Positions 8,088 through 16,045 of a stretch of DNA of 64,000 nt are shown here, piece after piece. A program made the translations under genes and the position numbers. Under the pieces are notes generated by a model. It searched no databases, was not told the origin of the DNA, and saw nothing but the letters and a program-made list of their open reading frames with translations. This DNA comes from Bradyrhizobium huanghuaihaiense (GTDB lineage: Bacteria; Pseudomonadota; Alphaproteobacteria; Rhizobiales; Xanthobacteraceae): positions 124,001-188,000 of the forward strand of contig NZ_VLLA01000016.1 in assembly GCF_007830635.1 (NCBI RefSeq), written 5' to 3'. The first letter of the stretch is position 1; the number at the start of each line of letters is the position of its first letter.

Positions 8088-10535
8088 TCACGTATCGGCA
8101 CTCAGGTAGACATTCCATCCGAGCTGCGCGTCAAGGGCGGGCGTGTAGATCCCGTCACTGCGATTGCCCAGTGATCGCTGCTTCGCATGCAGGGCTTCGG
8201 CCGTCGCTGGACCCAAATCGCCGTCGTTGGATTGCCCAAGCTGCGCCTGCAGCGCAGCCACTCGCGGGCTCGTCGATCCGAATCGAAGCCTGCGCATTGC
8301 GCGGACCTCGGGATCGGCGAGAGAAAGATTGCGCCGGCGCGCGTCGGACGCTTGCAGGGCTTCCTGTCCGGTCAGCAGCACATAAATAAAGGGCTTTCCG
8401 GGATCGCCGTCGCCATCGGTCAACCCCGCCGAGCGGCGGAATCTCGCCCAAGGTCCGGAATGGGCCCCGGATGAGGTCGCGCTGCCAACGACCACCTGAC
8501 ACCCGAACGATGAAAACCAGCTCGTCTCGCTGGAGAACGACGGATGGATGTTGTCGCCTGGAGCCGTCTTGTGCACCTTATCGGTGCTCTCGTAGATCAG
8601 GTCATCTTCGGATCGGCGAACGATCACGATGCGCTTTTCGGATATGGATTTGCGCAGCAGGAAGCAGCCAGGTCGGCCGTTATGCTCCCCGCAAATGTAC
8701 CGATAAAAGCCTGTTGCGAGCAGGTTGCCTGACTCCTGCGTCTGGAACCAGGATACGACCGCCTCTGCGTTCGGAACAGTGGACGCCGGATACACTGCAA
8801 TCTTGCCAAGTTGCCGATCCCAAGCGCCCATCACGCATCGGATTTCGTGATGGTTGGGCCTGAGGTTCTTCAGAATGACCTCATCGCGCCAGCTGCCATC
8901 GCTGCTCGATCCGCCTTGCACGATCCCCGCACCGCGCAAGCCGAACAGAACCGGCGTGCCGCCGGAATCCTGCACCGGAAAATCGTTGAGGGTGCAAAGC
9001 AATTCCAGATCCGCGGCCGTGAACGAGAACTGCATGCCGACCGGCAGGCCGGCGCCGAGATGCGCGTAGTCGCATGAGCTGGCATCCGAAGCCCAGGAGA
9101 CGCCGGATTCGTGATCGGCCCTGCGCGCCGCGGCGTCCGCGGTTTCTCCATTCCGTCGAAGGGCAATCGCGTCCTCCGTGCGATCGACCCAAAAATCCTC
9201 ATCGCTTGGTTCGGCCGCGACCACGTAAGTCGCGTCGGCCATCGTGTCGAAGACGTTGCGATATTCGTCGAACAGGTCGAGGACCTTCGCCACATAGTTT
9301 GGATTTGCGGACGGGGGCGCCCAGATCGGCCCGATGAAATTGATGAAAGCTTCGGGAGTGGCGGCGTGCTGCCGCCACCCATGATAGCTCGGATGACGAT
9401 CCAGTCGAAGCCAGTAGCCGGCGACGAAGTTCTGAAGCGAAGCGAATGCGCAATAAAACTCGCCGCCATCATGCGCATTGTACCATACTTTACTGGCGAC
9501 GTCGCTCATGAACGGCCGCCACTTCATTCCCGCGAAATTGAGATGGTTCTTCGCGAGTAGAGAGGTGCCATGACCCGACTCGAGGGCCCATTGGGCGAAG
9601 GTGATCGCTTTCATGTGCGGATGCTCGATGCTCATTGCGGCATAGGCCGCGCGCAGCGAGTCCCAAAGGCCGGTGTCCGCGGGCGCGTCCGCCGTAACGG
9701 CGTCGGCCGACGGCACGGGCAGGCCGACGAAGGTTGCAAAGGCGTTCACGACCGCCTCGGCGAGACCGTCCTTGCGGGCAATCCCCAGGGAGGCATCTTC
9801 CATATTCGAGCCGAAGAACGGCTCGATCAGGGCCGACGGTTGCACTTCATTGGTCAGGCTGAGCACGCCGCGCCCTTCGACGTTGGCGTCTTTCAGTCCG
9901 CGATCGAGCGAGCCGGTACGGCCATAAAGGGCGACCATTCGGTCCTGTAGCGCTCGCGCCCACGGACGCGAACCTTGCCGTCCGAACAGCGTCTCGCTTC
10001 CGCGCGCCGTGGGCCCCGCGGAGTTGAAATGAAGCTCGATCGAGGCCTGTGGTTTCCACTCCGCGGCAAGACGATACGCCTCGCGAATGCCGACGCCGCC
10101 ATTCTCCCGGCGACGAAATGTCTTGACGCGAATCTGGCGCGTGTTCGCAATGGCCTCAATTCGTGCGGCAAGATCCTCGTTCCAGAAGTATTCGGCGCGC
10201 CCCTGCTCAGCCGTGCTCGGAAAAGGAGGCGACAGCCCGATTGCGCCCTTGTCCGTACCTTCCGAGCTGTGGCCGATGATGATCGCAAGTCCCTGCGGCG
10301 CGGCGTCCGCCGCCGGCGCATCGTCATCTGACGGCGCCGGCGCATCGGGGGCGCTCGACAGGCCTTGCAGATCCGACATGAGCTCGTCCAGATACCGCCT
10401 GCGTTGCGATATCTCGACAGCGAGCATCTCTGCATCTGGTGCGACGTCGCTCGCCGCTGTTTCCTTCGCAATCAGTTCCTGCCGTAGCCGGGCGATCAAA
10501 TCTCGCAGTTCATAAATATCGGCTTCGCGTGACAT
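8088..10535 (-). CDS. Multidomain peptidoglycan hydrolase (Amidase_3 + glucosaminidase + NIH..GCQ domain + PG-binding)
   Basis: An 815-residue protein. Residues 1-60 are a coiled coil. Residues 80-272 are an Amidase_3-type zinc amidase, with ligands apparent in IIIGHS (His89), WNEDL (Glu120) and IELHFNS (His169), plus the catalytic-type Glu238 in LIEPFFG. Residues 290-425 are a GH73-like glucosaminidase with Glu319 in ALESGHGTS. Residues 495-700 are uncharacterised; a DNIHPSF (His664) and SFGCQVVVG (Cys679) pair recalls the His/Cys of L,D-transpeptidase-like or lysozyme-tail domains. Residues 745-806 look like a peptidoglycan-binding repeat (DGDLGPATAEAL, DGIYTPAL). No signal peptide is visible. 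Start ATG 10535 follows a GGAG. Confidence 0.8.
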   Translation of the reverse strand: MSREADIYELRDLIARLRQELIAKETAASDVAPDAEMLAVEISQRRRYLDELMSDLQGLSSAPDAPAPSDDDAPAADAAPQGLAIIIGHSSEGTDKGAIGLSPPFPSTAEQGRAEYFWNEDLAARIEAIANTRQIRVKTFRRRENGGVGIREAYRLAAEWKPQASIELHFNSAGPTARGSETLFGRQGSRPWARALQDRMVALYGRTGSLDRGLKDANVEGRGVLSLTNEVQPSALIEPFFGSNMEDASLGIARKDGLAEAVVNAFATFVGLPVPSADAVTADAPADTGLWDSLRAAYAAMSIEHPHMKAITFAQWALESGHGTSLLAKNHLNFAGMKWRPFMSDVASKVWYNAHDGGEFYCAFASLQNFVAGYWLRLDRHPSYHGWRQHAATPEAFINFIGPIWAPPSANPNYVAKVLDLFDEYRNVFDTMADATYVVAAEPSDEDFWVDRTEDAIALRRNGETADAAARRADHESGVSWASDASSCDYAHLGAGLPVGMQFSFTAADLELLCTLNDFPVQDSGGTPVLFGLRGAGIVQGGSSSDGSWRDEVILKNLRPNHHEIRCVMGAWDRQLGKIAVYPASTVPNAEAVVSWFQTQESGNLLATGFYRYICGEHNGRPGCFLLRKSISEKRIVIVRRSEDDLIYESTDKVHKTAPGDNIHPSFSSETSWFSSFGCQVVVGSATSSGAHSGPWARFRRSAGLTDGDGDPGKPFIYVLLTGQEALQASDARRRNLSLADPEVRAMRRLRFGSTSPRVAALQAQLGQSNDGDLGPATAEALHAKQRSLGNRSDGIYTPALDAQLGWNVYLSADT

Positions 10536-10796
10536 GGCTAATGCTCCAAATTAAAACCGCCCCCCGCAACCTCGTAGACGACAATGCTATCACAAATTGT
10601 GTGACAGGAAATAGATGCATTCGCGGCTGCGTCGAAAGGCGCGCCTGATCTGACGGCAGTTCGGGAATGTGACGCTGTCGCCGTCGAGGACGTCATCGGC
10701 CGGACAGGGCATGCGGCTGAGGCGGTCTTTCCTCTCTCAATTGCGTTCTATTCCCTGCAATGACACACTCGATCGCAACAACGATCGGGAGTGAAC
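10536..10796. other. Intergenic, divergent promoter region, no gene seen
   Basis: About 260 bp between the large hydrolase (minus) and the next plus-strand gene. The first 90 bp, nearest the hydrolase, are AT-richer than the surroundings and probably contain its promoter. I see no RNA gene or repeat. Confidence 0.4.
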
Positions 10797-11849
10797 ATGA
10801 CCACCGCGCTGGACACCGCGCACGAAGCCCAATGGAAGCGCTGGCGCGCGGTCGCCGATCTCTATCACGCTTACTTCACGGGACTCATCCTCACCGTCGT
10901 CACGCGCCGCGGCACGGCGGATGCGGCGGAGTTCGTCTTCCGCGTCTTCCGCCGTCAGCAGCAGGAGCGCTTCCTGCCGGGCTTGCAAAAGCTCGGGCTC
11001 AGCCACCTGCCGCCGGCGGTGGCTGCTGCGCAATATCACTATCTCTCCAACTGGATCGGCGGCGTCCACGTCGAATACATGTATGAGAGCGACCGCAAAG
11101 CCTGGATCCGCTATCCGCCGCCGCGCTGGATCTGGAAGGGCACCGCGATCTGCGGCGTGCCGGGCGAGGTCTCACGCGCGATGCTGCGCGGCTGGCACGC
11201 CAATAACGGTGTCGCGCTCGGCGATCTCCGCCTTGGCTTCGTCTGCACCAAGCAGAGCGTCGACGGCCAGGACGGGCTCGAAGGTTACTACCATCAATAC
11301 GACCATCCGCTCGAGCTCGATCAGCGCCTCGTCTTTGCGCGGCATCTGGAGGCGCCGTTGTTCGACGCCAAGACCGCACCGGCATTGCCGGTTGAGAGCT
11401 GGCCGAAACCGCGGCTTGAAAAGGCCTATCGCAACTACGCGATGGAATATGTCCGCACCGCCGCGCCCGTGATGGTGCAGCTGTTCGGTCCCGAGGACGC
11501 AGGCTACCTCCTGCACCTCACCGGCAAGCTGATCGGCATGCAATATTTCGACGAGGTCGCCGCGGCGCTGTCGATGACCCGCGGCGGCGCGGGCGAGTTC
11601 GCATCGTTCCTGAACGCGCTGTTCGCCGCGCAGGATGACGCCGCCGAGACGGCGCGGTCCGAAGGCACGTTCGAGCTCCGCCAGCAGAGCTGGAAGCTGA
11701 TGGACGACGTCGCCGACTATCACCGCGCCTGCGCAAAGGTGCTGGAGGGATTGTTCGAAGGCCTTGCCGCCGGATGCGGCCGGCACATCGGCGTGCATCT
11801 GCGTCCGACCCCGGGTGGTCGCCCGCCGCTGGTATGGACGATCGAATAA
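10797..11849 (+). CDS. Conserved hypothetical protein, 350 residues
   Basis: I do not recognise a family with certainty. The protein is soluble and mostly helical, with many Trp/Tyr residues (IRYPPPRWIWKGTAICGVPGEV near 105-125) and a single YYHQYDHPLELDQRLVFARHLEAP segment. The general pattern is a ligand-binding or hydrolase-like fold; an L-2-amino-thiazoline-4-carboxylate hydrolase-like relationship is possible but weak. ATG 10797 has GGGAG five bases upstream; the GTG at 10791 is less likely. It is followed by a repeat and an independent MATE gene. Confidence 0.55.
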   Translation: MTTALDTAHEAQWKRWRAVADLYHAYFTGLILTVVTRRGTADAAEFVFRVFRRQQQERFLPGLQKLGLSHLPPAVAAAQYHYLSNWIGGVHVEYMYESDRKAWIRYPPPRWIWKGTAICGVPGEVSRAMLRGWHANNGVALGDLRLGFVCTKQSVDGQDGLEGYYHQYDHPLELDQRLVFARHLEAPLFDAKTAPALPVESWPKPRLEKAYRNYAMEYVRTAAPVMVQLFGPEDAGYLLHLTGKLIGMQYFDEVAAALSMTRGGAGEFASFLNALFAAQDDAAETARSEGTFELRQQSWKLMDDVADYHRACAKVLEGLFEGLAAGCGRHIGVHLRPTPGGRPPLVWTIE

Positions 11850-11873
11850 ACGCCAGCGGCGCGGCGGGTTTCG

Positions 11874-11897
11874 CCTCTCCCCGCAAGCGGGGAGAGG
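11874..11897. repeat. CTCTCCC-GCAAGC-GGGAGAG palindrome, short copy
   Basis: Near-perfect palindrome CCTCTCCCC GCAAGC GGGGAGAGG just after the hypothetical gene. Members of the same family are at 34443, 41834, 51110 and 59937. It may serve as a terminator for the upstream gene. Confidence 0.7.
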
Positions 11898-12073
11898 GAG
11901 AAATTGAATTCCACCTCTTGAAATGCGCTGCCGCAGGGCACGCCTGCACCCGGCGCAGGAGGAATCGGCAATTGCCGTGCTAACAAGCCTCTCGCCGCGC
12001 CTCACGCGCGCAAATGCATTGGCACACCAAGTGATTGCCGCGCCGCAAATGGCGCCTGCGTCCGGGGGAGGAC

Positions 12074-13519
12074 ATGTCCGACATCGCCGAGATCCCGGTC
12101 GATGAGCAAGAGCGCCCGCTGCCGCCGCCCCCGCGTCCCGTGAGGAGCGCGCTGGTGGACGGGCCGATCCTGCGCACGCTGCTCTCCCTTGCCTGGCCGA
12201 ACGTGATCGCGCTGTCGGCCGGCACCTGTACGGTGATCGCGGAGACCTCCTATATCGGCCGGCTCGGCGTCGAGGCACTGGCGGCGATGGCGCTGGTGTT
12301 TCCGACAGTGATCCTGACCATGACCATGTCCGGCGGTGCCATGGGCGGCGCGGTGGCATCCGCCATCGCACGCGCGCTCGGTGCCGGCGACCGCGACCGT
12401 GCCGGCACGCTCGCGGTGCATGCGATGCTGATCGGTATCAGCTTCGGCCTCGTCTTCATGCTGGGCATGCTGATCTTCGGGCCCAGGTTGCTCGAAATGC
12501 TCGGCGGCCGCGGCGATGTGCTGACGCATGCGATCGCCTACACGCAGGTGTTTTTCGGCGGCGCCGTGCTGCCCTGGCTGCTCAACACCATGGCGGGCAT
12601 CTTGCGCGGCACCGGCAACATGAAGCTGCCGTCGTTCCTCATCCTCAACTCCGCAGCCTGGCAGATCGTGCTCGGCGGCACGCTCGGCCTCGGGCTCGGC
12701 CCGGTGCCGCAGCTCGGCATGCGCGGCGTCGCGGCCGGCGCGCTGATCGCCTACACCATGAACATCGGCATCATGGGCTGGTACCTGTTCTCCGGCCGCG
12801 CGCGGATCGCATTGAGGCTGCGCGGCCTGCGCATCCAATGGGCGATGTTCTTCGACATCCTCAAGGTCGGTGCCATCGCCTGCTTCTCCCCGCTGCAATC
12901 GGTGCTGACGATCTCGATCTTCACCCACATGCTGGCGAAGTTCGGCACAGCGATCCTCGCCGGCTACGGTGTCGGCGCGCGGCTGGAATTTTTGCTGACC
13001 TCGATCGCGTTCTCGTTCGGCATTGCCTGCGTGCCGATGGTCGGGATGGCGATCGGCGCGGGCCGCATCGCGCGGGCCCGGCGCATCGCCTGGATCGCCA
13101 GTGCCGCGGCGTTCGTGGCCGTCGGCGCGCCGGCATGCCTCGTTGCGATCTTCCCCGATCTCTGGGTCAACATCTTCACCGACAGCGCGGCCGTGCGCGC
13201 GGCGAGCCACCAATATCTCTCGACGGTCGGGCCGTTCTACGCGTTCTTCGGCCTTGCAACGACGATGTATTTCTCCTCGCAAGGCGCGGCGAAGGTGATC
13301 GGCCCGGTGCTGGCGCAGACCGCGCGGCTGATCTACATCTCGGCGGTCGGCTGGTGGCTGCTGACGCACGAGGCCACCGCGCAGAGCTTCTTCTGGCTGG
13401 CCGCGAGCTCGATGGTCGTGCTCGGCCTGCTTTCTTGGTCGAGCGTCGTGCTGACGCGCTGGGGGCCGCGCGAGGGCAAGCCCGCGATCACGCCGGCTCT
13501 GTCCGGCGCGGCCGATTAG
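12074..13519 (+). CDS. MATE-family multidrug/toxin exporter
   Basis: A 481-residue inner-membrane protein with twelve predicted TM segments in two six-helix bundles. It starts with ~35 cytoplasmic Pro/Arg-rich residues and then LVDGPILRTLLSLAWPNVIALSAGT, the typical MATE opening. The family exports cationic drugs or metabolites by Na+ or H+ antiport. ATG 12074 is chosen because GGGGGAGG precedes it by four bases; an ATG at 12035 would add 13 residues. It stands alone between two unrelated intergenic regions. Confidence 0.85.
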   Translation: MSDIAEIPVDEQERPLPPPPRPVRSALVDGPILRTLLSLAWPNVIALSAGTCTVIAETSYIGRLGVEALAAMALVFPTVILTMTMSGGAMGGAVASAIARALGAGDRDRAGTLAVHAMLIGISFGLVFMLGMLIFGPRLLEMLGGRGDVLTHAIAYTQVFFGGAVLPWLLNTMAGILRGTGNMKLPSFLILNSAAWQIVLGGTLGLGLGPVPQLGMRGVAAGALIAYTMNIGIMGWYLFSGRARIALRLRGLRIQWAMFFDILKVGAIACFSPLQSVLTISIFTHMLAKFGTAILAGYGVGARLEFLLTSIAFSFGIACVPMVGMAIGAGRIARARRIAWIASAAAFVAVGAPACLVAIFPDLWVNIFTDSAAVRAASHQYLSTVGPFYAFFGLATTMYFSSQGAAKVIGPVLAQTARLIYISAVGWWLLTHEATAQSFFWLAASSMVVLGLLSWSSVVLTRWGPREGKPAITPALSGAAD

Positions 13520-13662
13520 GACACGTTCGCCGGATTTTTGTTTCTAGATGTTTCCGTCGGCTGCCTGGCAATGAAGGGTAACCGAAGCTGCGCCTTGCCG
13601 AAGGCTCCGCGCCAGCTCCTGGCGAGAACTTCGCCGCGAGTTCATCAGCACGGAAAGCCACC

Positions 13663-14337
13663 ATGACCTCGATTTCGGCGCTCTCCTCCCACCATCGCCA
13701 CTCATCGCCGTTGCAGCGATTGCAGGACGAACTGCAGGCGGAAGTCAGTTCCGGCGCGGTCAGCTCCTCCGATCAGACGGCGCTGTCGTCCGCGCTCGGC
13801 GACATCGATTCCGCCCTGCAATCGAGCAGCGCGAGCGATCAATCCAGCGGCAGCAGATTATCTCCTGACGCGTTCGCATCGAAGATCGACGATCTCATCC
13901 AGCAGGAAGTCTCGAACGGCAAGCTGACCGATGAGCAGGCGACCGAGCTGCAAGGCGTGTTCAAGGCGGCGTTCTCTCACGGTCCGGGTGGACCTGGCGG
14001 AGCAGGTGGACCGCCGCCCAGGCCGCCGCCGGATGGCGGCGCTTCGGCCAGTCGTACCGACAGTTCGTCGAGCGGCAATCCGCTGGTGGATTTGCTTCAG
14101 CAATTCCTGCAGTCGTTGACGAGCTCGCTCACGGATTCGACCTCGTCCAGCGCGACGGGATCGAGCGACACGACGACTGCGAGCAGCACGGATGGTTCGT
14201 CAAGCAGCACGTCGGCGACGGAGCTGCTGCAGCAATTCCTTCAATCACTGAAAGACTCGCTCGCGGATTCGACCTACAGCGCGACGCAATCAAGCGACCC
14301 TTCGCTGTCCGGCGTCTTGCTCAACGACCGGATCTGA
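13663..14337 (+). CDS. Ser-rich low-complexity protein with duplicated helical motifs
   Basis: A 224-residue protein of unknown function. Two N-terminal helix pairs (LQDELQAEVSSGAVSSSDQ and IDDLIQQEVSNGKLTDEQ) are related to each other and loosely resemble EF-hand-type helix spacing without calcium ligands. A Gly/Pro linker at 105-125 follows. Two copies of LLQQFLQSL..SL.DST (about 144 and 189) are separated by Ser/Thr-rich sequence. No signal peptide. Duplications and composition suggest a surface or matrix-like protein. Similar proteins occur in Bradyrhizobium genomes as hypotheticals. Confidence 0.65.
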   Translation: MTSISALSSHHRHSSPLQRLQDELQAEVSSGAVSSSDQTALSSALGDIDSALQSSSASDQSSGSRLSPDAFASKIDDLIQQEVSNGKLTDEQATELQGVFKAAFSHGPGGPGGAGGPPPRPPPDGGASASRTDSSSSGNPLVDLLQQFLQSLTSSLTDSTSSSATGSSDTTTASSTDGSSSSTSATELLQQFLQSLKDSLADSTYSATQSSDPSLSGVLLNDRI

Positions 14338-14428
14338 ACCCGGCGGCGCCCCATCCGCCGGCTAGGTGCAACCATCCTTCGTCCCCCGCGAAGGGTGGTT
14401 GCCTCGTTGCCAGAGCTGCCGACCCGCG

Positions 14429-14869
14429 TCAGCGATGCCTGTGACGGCGATGGCTGCCGCCGCCGACATTGGCGAGCCGCATCAGTTGCGGGATCATCGC
14501 CATCATGTCGCCGCCGCCCATGCCGCCGAGCCCGGTCGGCACGCCTCCGCCCATCGGCGCGTAGCCGCCGTAATTCGGAGCGCCAAAGCCGCCGCCGAGA
14601 TTGCCGCCGCCCATCATGCCACCGAGCCCGCTGCCGCCGTTCTCCATCATGCGGCTCATCATCGGGCCCATGGTCTGCATCAGCATGGCGAAGCGGCGCT
14701 TGCCCATCTTCGCCTTCATCATCTCCAGCATCGGCGCCATCTGGGTCATCATGTCCTCGCCGCCGGCAGCTCCGCCGCCGAGGAACTGCGCCTTTGCCGG
14801 CACGCTCGAGATCGAAAACAGCAGCAGCACGGCGGCCGCCTGACAGATCACCTTGTCCGCACCTCTCAT
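14429..14869 (-). CDS. Small exported Met/Gly-rich protein
   Basis: A 146-residue protein with a clear signal peptide (VICQAAAVLLLFSISSVPAKAQ, cleavage after AKA near 26). The mature part is very rich in Met (MMTQMAPMLEMMKAKMGKRR, MMSRMMEN) and Gly, ending in a basic HRRHRHR tail. Met-rich periplasmic proteins of this type often bind copper or other soft metals, but no defined motif is seen, so the role is unknown. The ATG at 14869 follows AGGAG by six bases. Confidence 0.7.
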   Translation of the reverse strand: MRGADKVICQAAAVLLLFSISSVPAKAQFLGGGAAGGEDMMTQMAPMLEMMKAKMGKRRFAMLMQTMGPMMSRMMENGGSGLGGMMGGGNLGGGFGAPNYGGYAPMGGGVPTGLGGMGGGDMMAMIPQLMRLANVGGGSHRRHRHR

Positions 14870-14979
14870 GGCATGCTCCTCGCGTGCGTGGCGCCGCCGG
14901 GAGAGCGGAGCTGGCCGAACGCACGCGGGCATGGTTATGGATGGCGAGGGCGCGGCTCTGTGAAAAACATCACGCAAGC

Positions 14980-15076
14980 GAGCATGATCCGGACCCGCAG
15001 GGCCGCGTTAGCGCAAAGTGTGCAGCGGTTTTCCCTCGCGACAAACGCGGGACGCGTTTGCGCGGAGATCATGCTC
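14980..15076. repeat. Palindromic intergenic repeat, GCATGATC family, degenerate copy
   Basis: Ends AGCATGATCCGG and GAGATCATGCTC match the copy at 5195-5243, with a longer internal part that holds an additional CGCG-rich stem. It lies between two minus-strand genes. Confidence 0.6.
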
Positions 15077-15086
15077 AAACAAAGAG

Positions 15087-15482
15087 CTACGCAGGCGGGA
15101 ATGCCCTGTGGATCGCGGCGACGGCCTCCTTGGTCTGGCCCTGGACGTAGGCCGAAAGCTCGTTCGGCAGCATGTCGATGATCCAGACCAGCCGGCACCG
15201 CGCCTCGCCCTCGGCGATCACCTGCACAGAGGCGCTGTAATGCTTCAGCCGCTCATTGTTGATCGCATAGACGAGACGCTGCCGCGCATCGTCGCAATCG
15301 ACCAGCACCTCGCGCGCGACGGAGCCGTTGGCGAAGGTGACGATGCGCGCATCGCCGTCGAGCGTGCACGCCGTGACGAAGCCCGGCGCCAGCCGCTGCG
15401 GCAGCGCGCCGAAATCGCGCACGGCGTCCCAAACGTCGCGCGCGGGGACGGGGAGGGGAATGTCGTTGTGGAGGGAGGCCAT
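15087..15482 (-). CDS. SRPBCC-family (polyketide cyclase/START-like) protein
   Basis: A 131-residue protein with the SRPBCC helix-grip pattern: MASLHNDIPLPVPARDVWDAVRDFG at the start, a G.ARIVTFANGSVARE strand pair, and the long C-terminal helix ELSAYVQGQTKEAVAAIHRAF. Such proteins bind hydrophobic ligands in a central cavity; no substrate can be assigned. ATG 15482 is preceded by AAGGAA. The preceding gene begins beyond a palindromic repeat, so it is probably its own unit. Confidence 0.8.
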   Translation of the reverse strand: MASLHNDIPLPVPARDVWDAVRDFGALPQRLAPGFVTACTLDGDARIVTFANGSVAREVLVDCDDARQRLVYAINNERLKHYSASVQVIAEGEARCRLVWIIDMLPNELSAYVQGQTKEAVAAIHRAFPPA

Positions 15483-15507
15483 ATGTTGTTCCTTAGGAAA
15501 TGGAGCT

Positions 15508-15598
15508 CGTAGGGTGGGCAAAGGCGCAACGCGCCGTGCCCACGATCTGTCAATGATCGCGACAGATGGTGGGCACGCTACGCTTTGCCCACCCTACG
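15508..15598. repeat. GTAGGGTGGGCAAAG palindromic repeat, copy 1
   Basis: Terminal arms CGTAGGGTGGGCAAAG and CTTTGCCCACCCTACG are exact complements. Further copies are at 43009-43088 and 56438-56528, with the same internal GTGCCCAC/GTGGGCAC segments. Confidence 0.85.
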
Positions 15599-15630
15599 GC
15601 ATCTGCGTATGTGGAGCGCTTGGTCGCGCC

Positions 15631-15990
15631 CTACACACAAACCGCCTCGACATTGTTGCCATCAGGATCGATCAAAAACGCCGCGTAATAAGTCGGGCTG
15701 TAATCCTTACGCGGCCCGGCGCCGCCATTGTCGCGGCCGCCGCTCTTCAGCCCTTCGCTGTGGAACGCCTTGACCGCGTCATGATCCCCGGCGCGAAACG
15801 CGATATGCGCGCCGTCGGCCTTGCGTCCCTTGTTCAGATGCAGCCACAGCCCCGTCTCGCCCTTCGGTCCGAACCCGGCATAGCCGTCGCCGCTGGAGCA
15901 CAGGACGTAGCCGAGCGGCGCCAGCACCGCGGTGTAGAAGCGCGTGGCGGCGTCGAGGTCGGCAACGCGCAATCCGATGTGGTCGTACAT
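15631..15990 (-). CDS. VOC (glyoxalase/bleomycin-resistance fold) protein
   Basis: A single 119-residue vicinal-oxygen-chelate domain: MYDHIGLRVADLDAATRFY at the start, GETGLWLHL in the middle, AHIAFRA and YYAAFLIDPDGNNVEAV at the end. His4 and Glu near the C-terminus are the usual metal ligands. Substrate is unknown. ATG 15990 follows GGAG by six bases; the ATG at 16002 lacks a binding site. Confidence 0.8.
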   Translation of the reverse strand: MYDHIGLRVADLDAATRFYTAVLAPLGYVLCSSGDGYAGFGPKGETGLWLHLNKGRKADGAHIAFRAGDHDAVKAFHSEGLKSGGRDNGGAGPRKDYSPTYYAAFLIDPDGNNVEAVCV

Positions 15991-16045
15991 GATCGTCTCC
16001 ATTGCAAAGCGCGCCGCAACTGGCGCGCGCCGGAGACGACCCTAG

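Noticed and set aside
12002..13369. Long minus-strand frame (455 codons) opposite the MATE gene
   Set aside because: It is rich in His/Arg/Glu/Asp with no domain pattern, as expected for the antisense frame of a GC-rich membrane protein gene. The plus-strand MATE gene has a Shine-Dalgarno and clear TM pattern.
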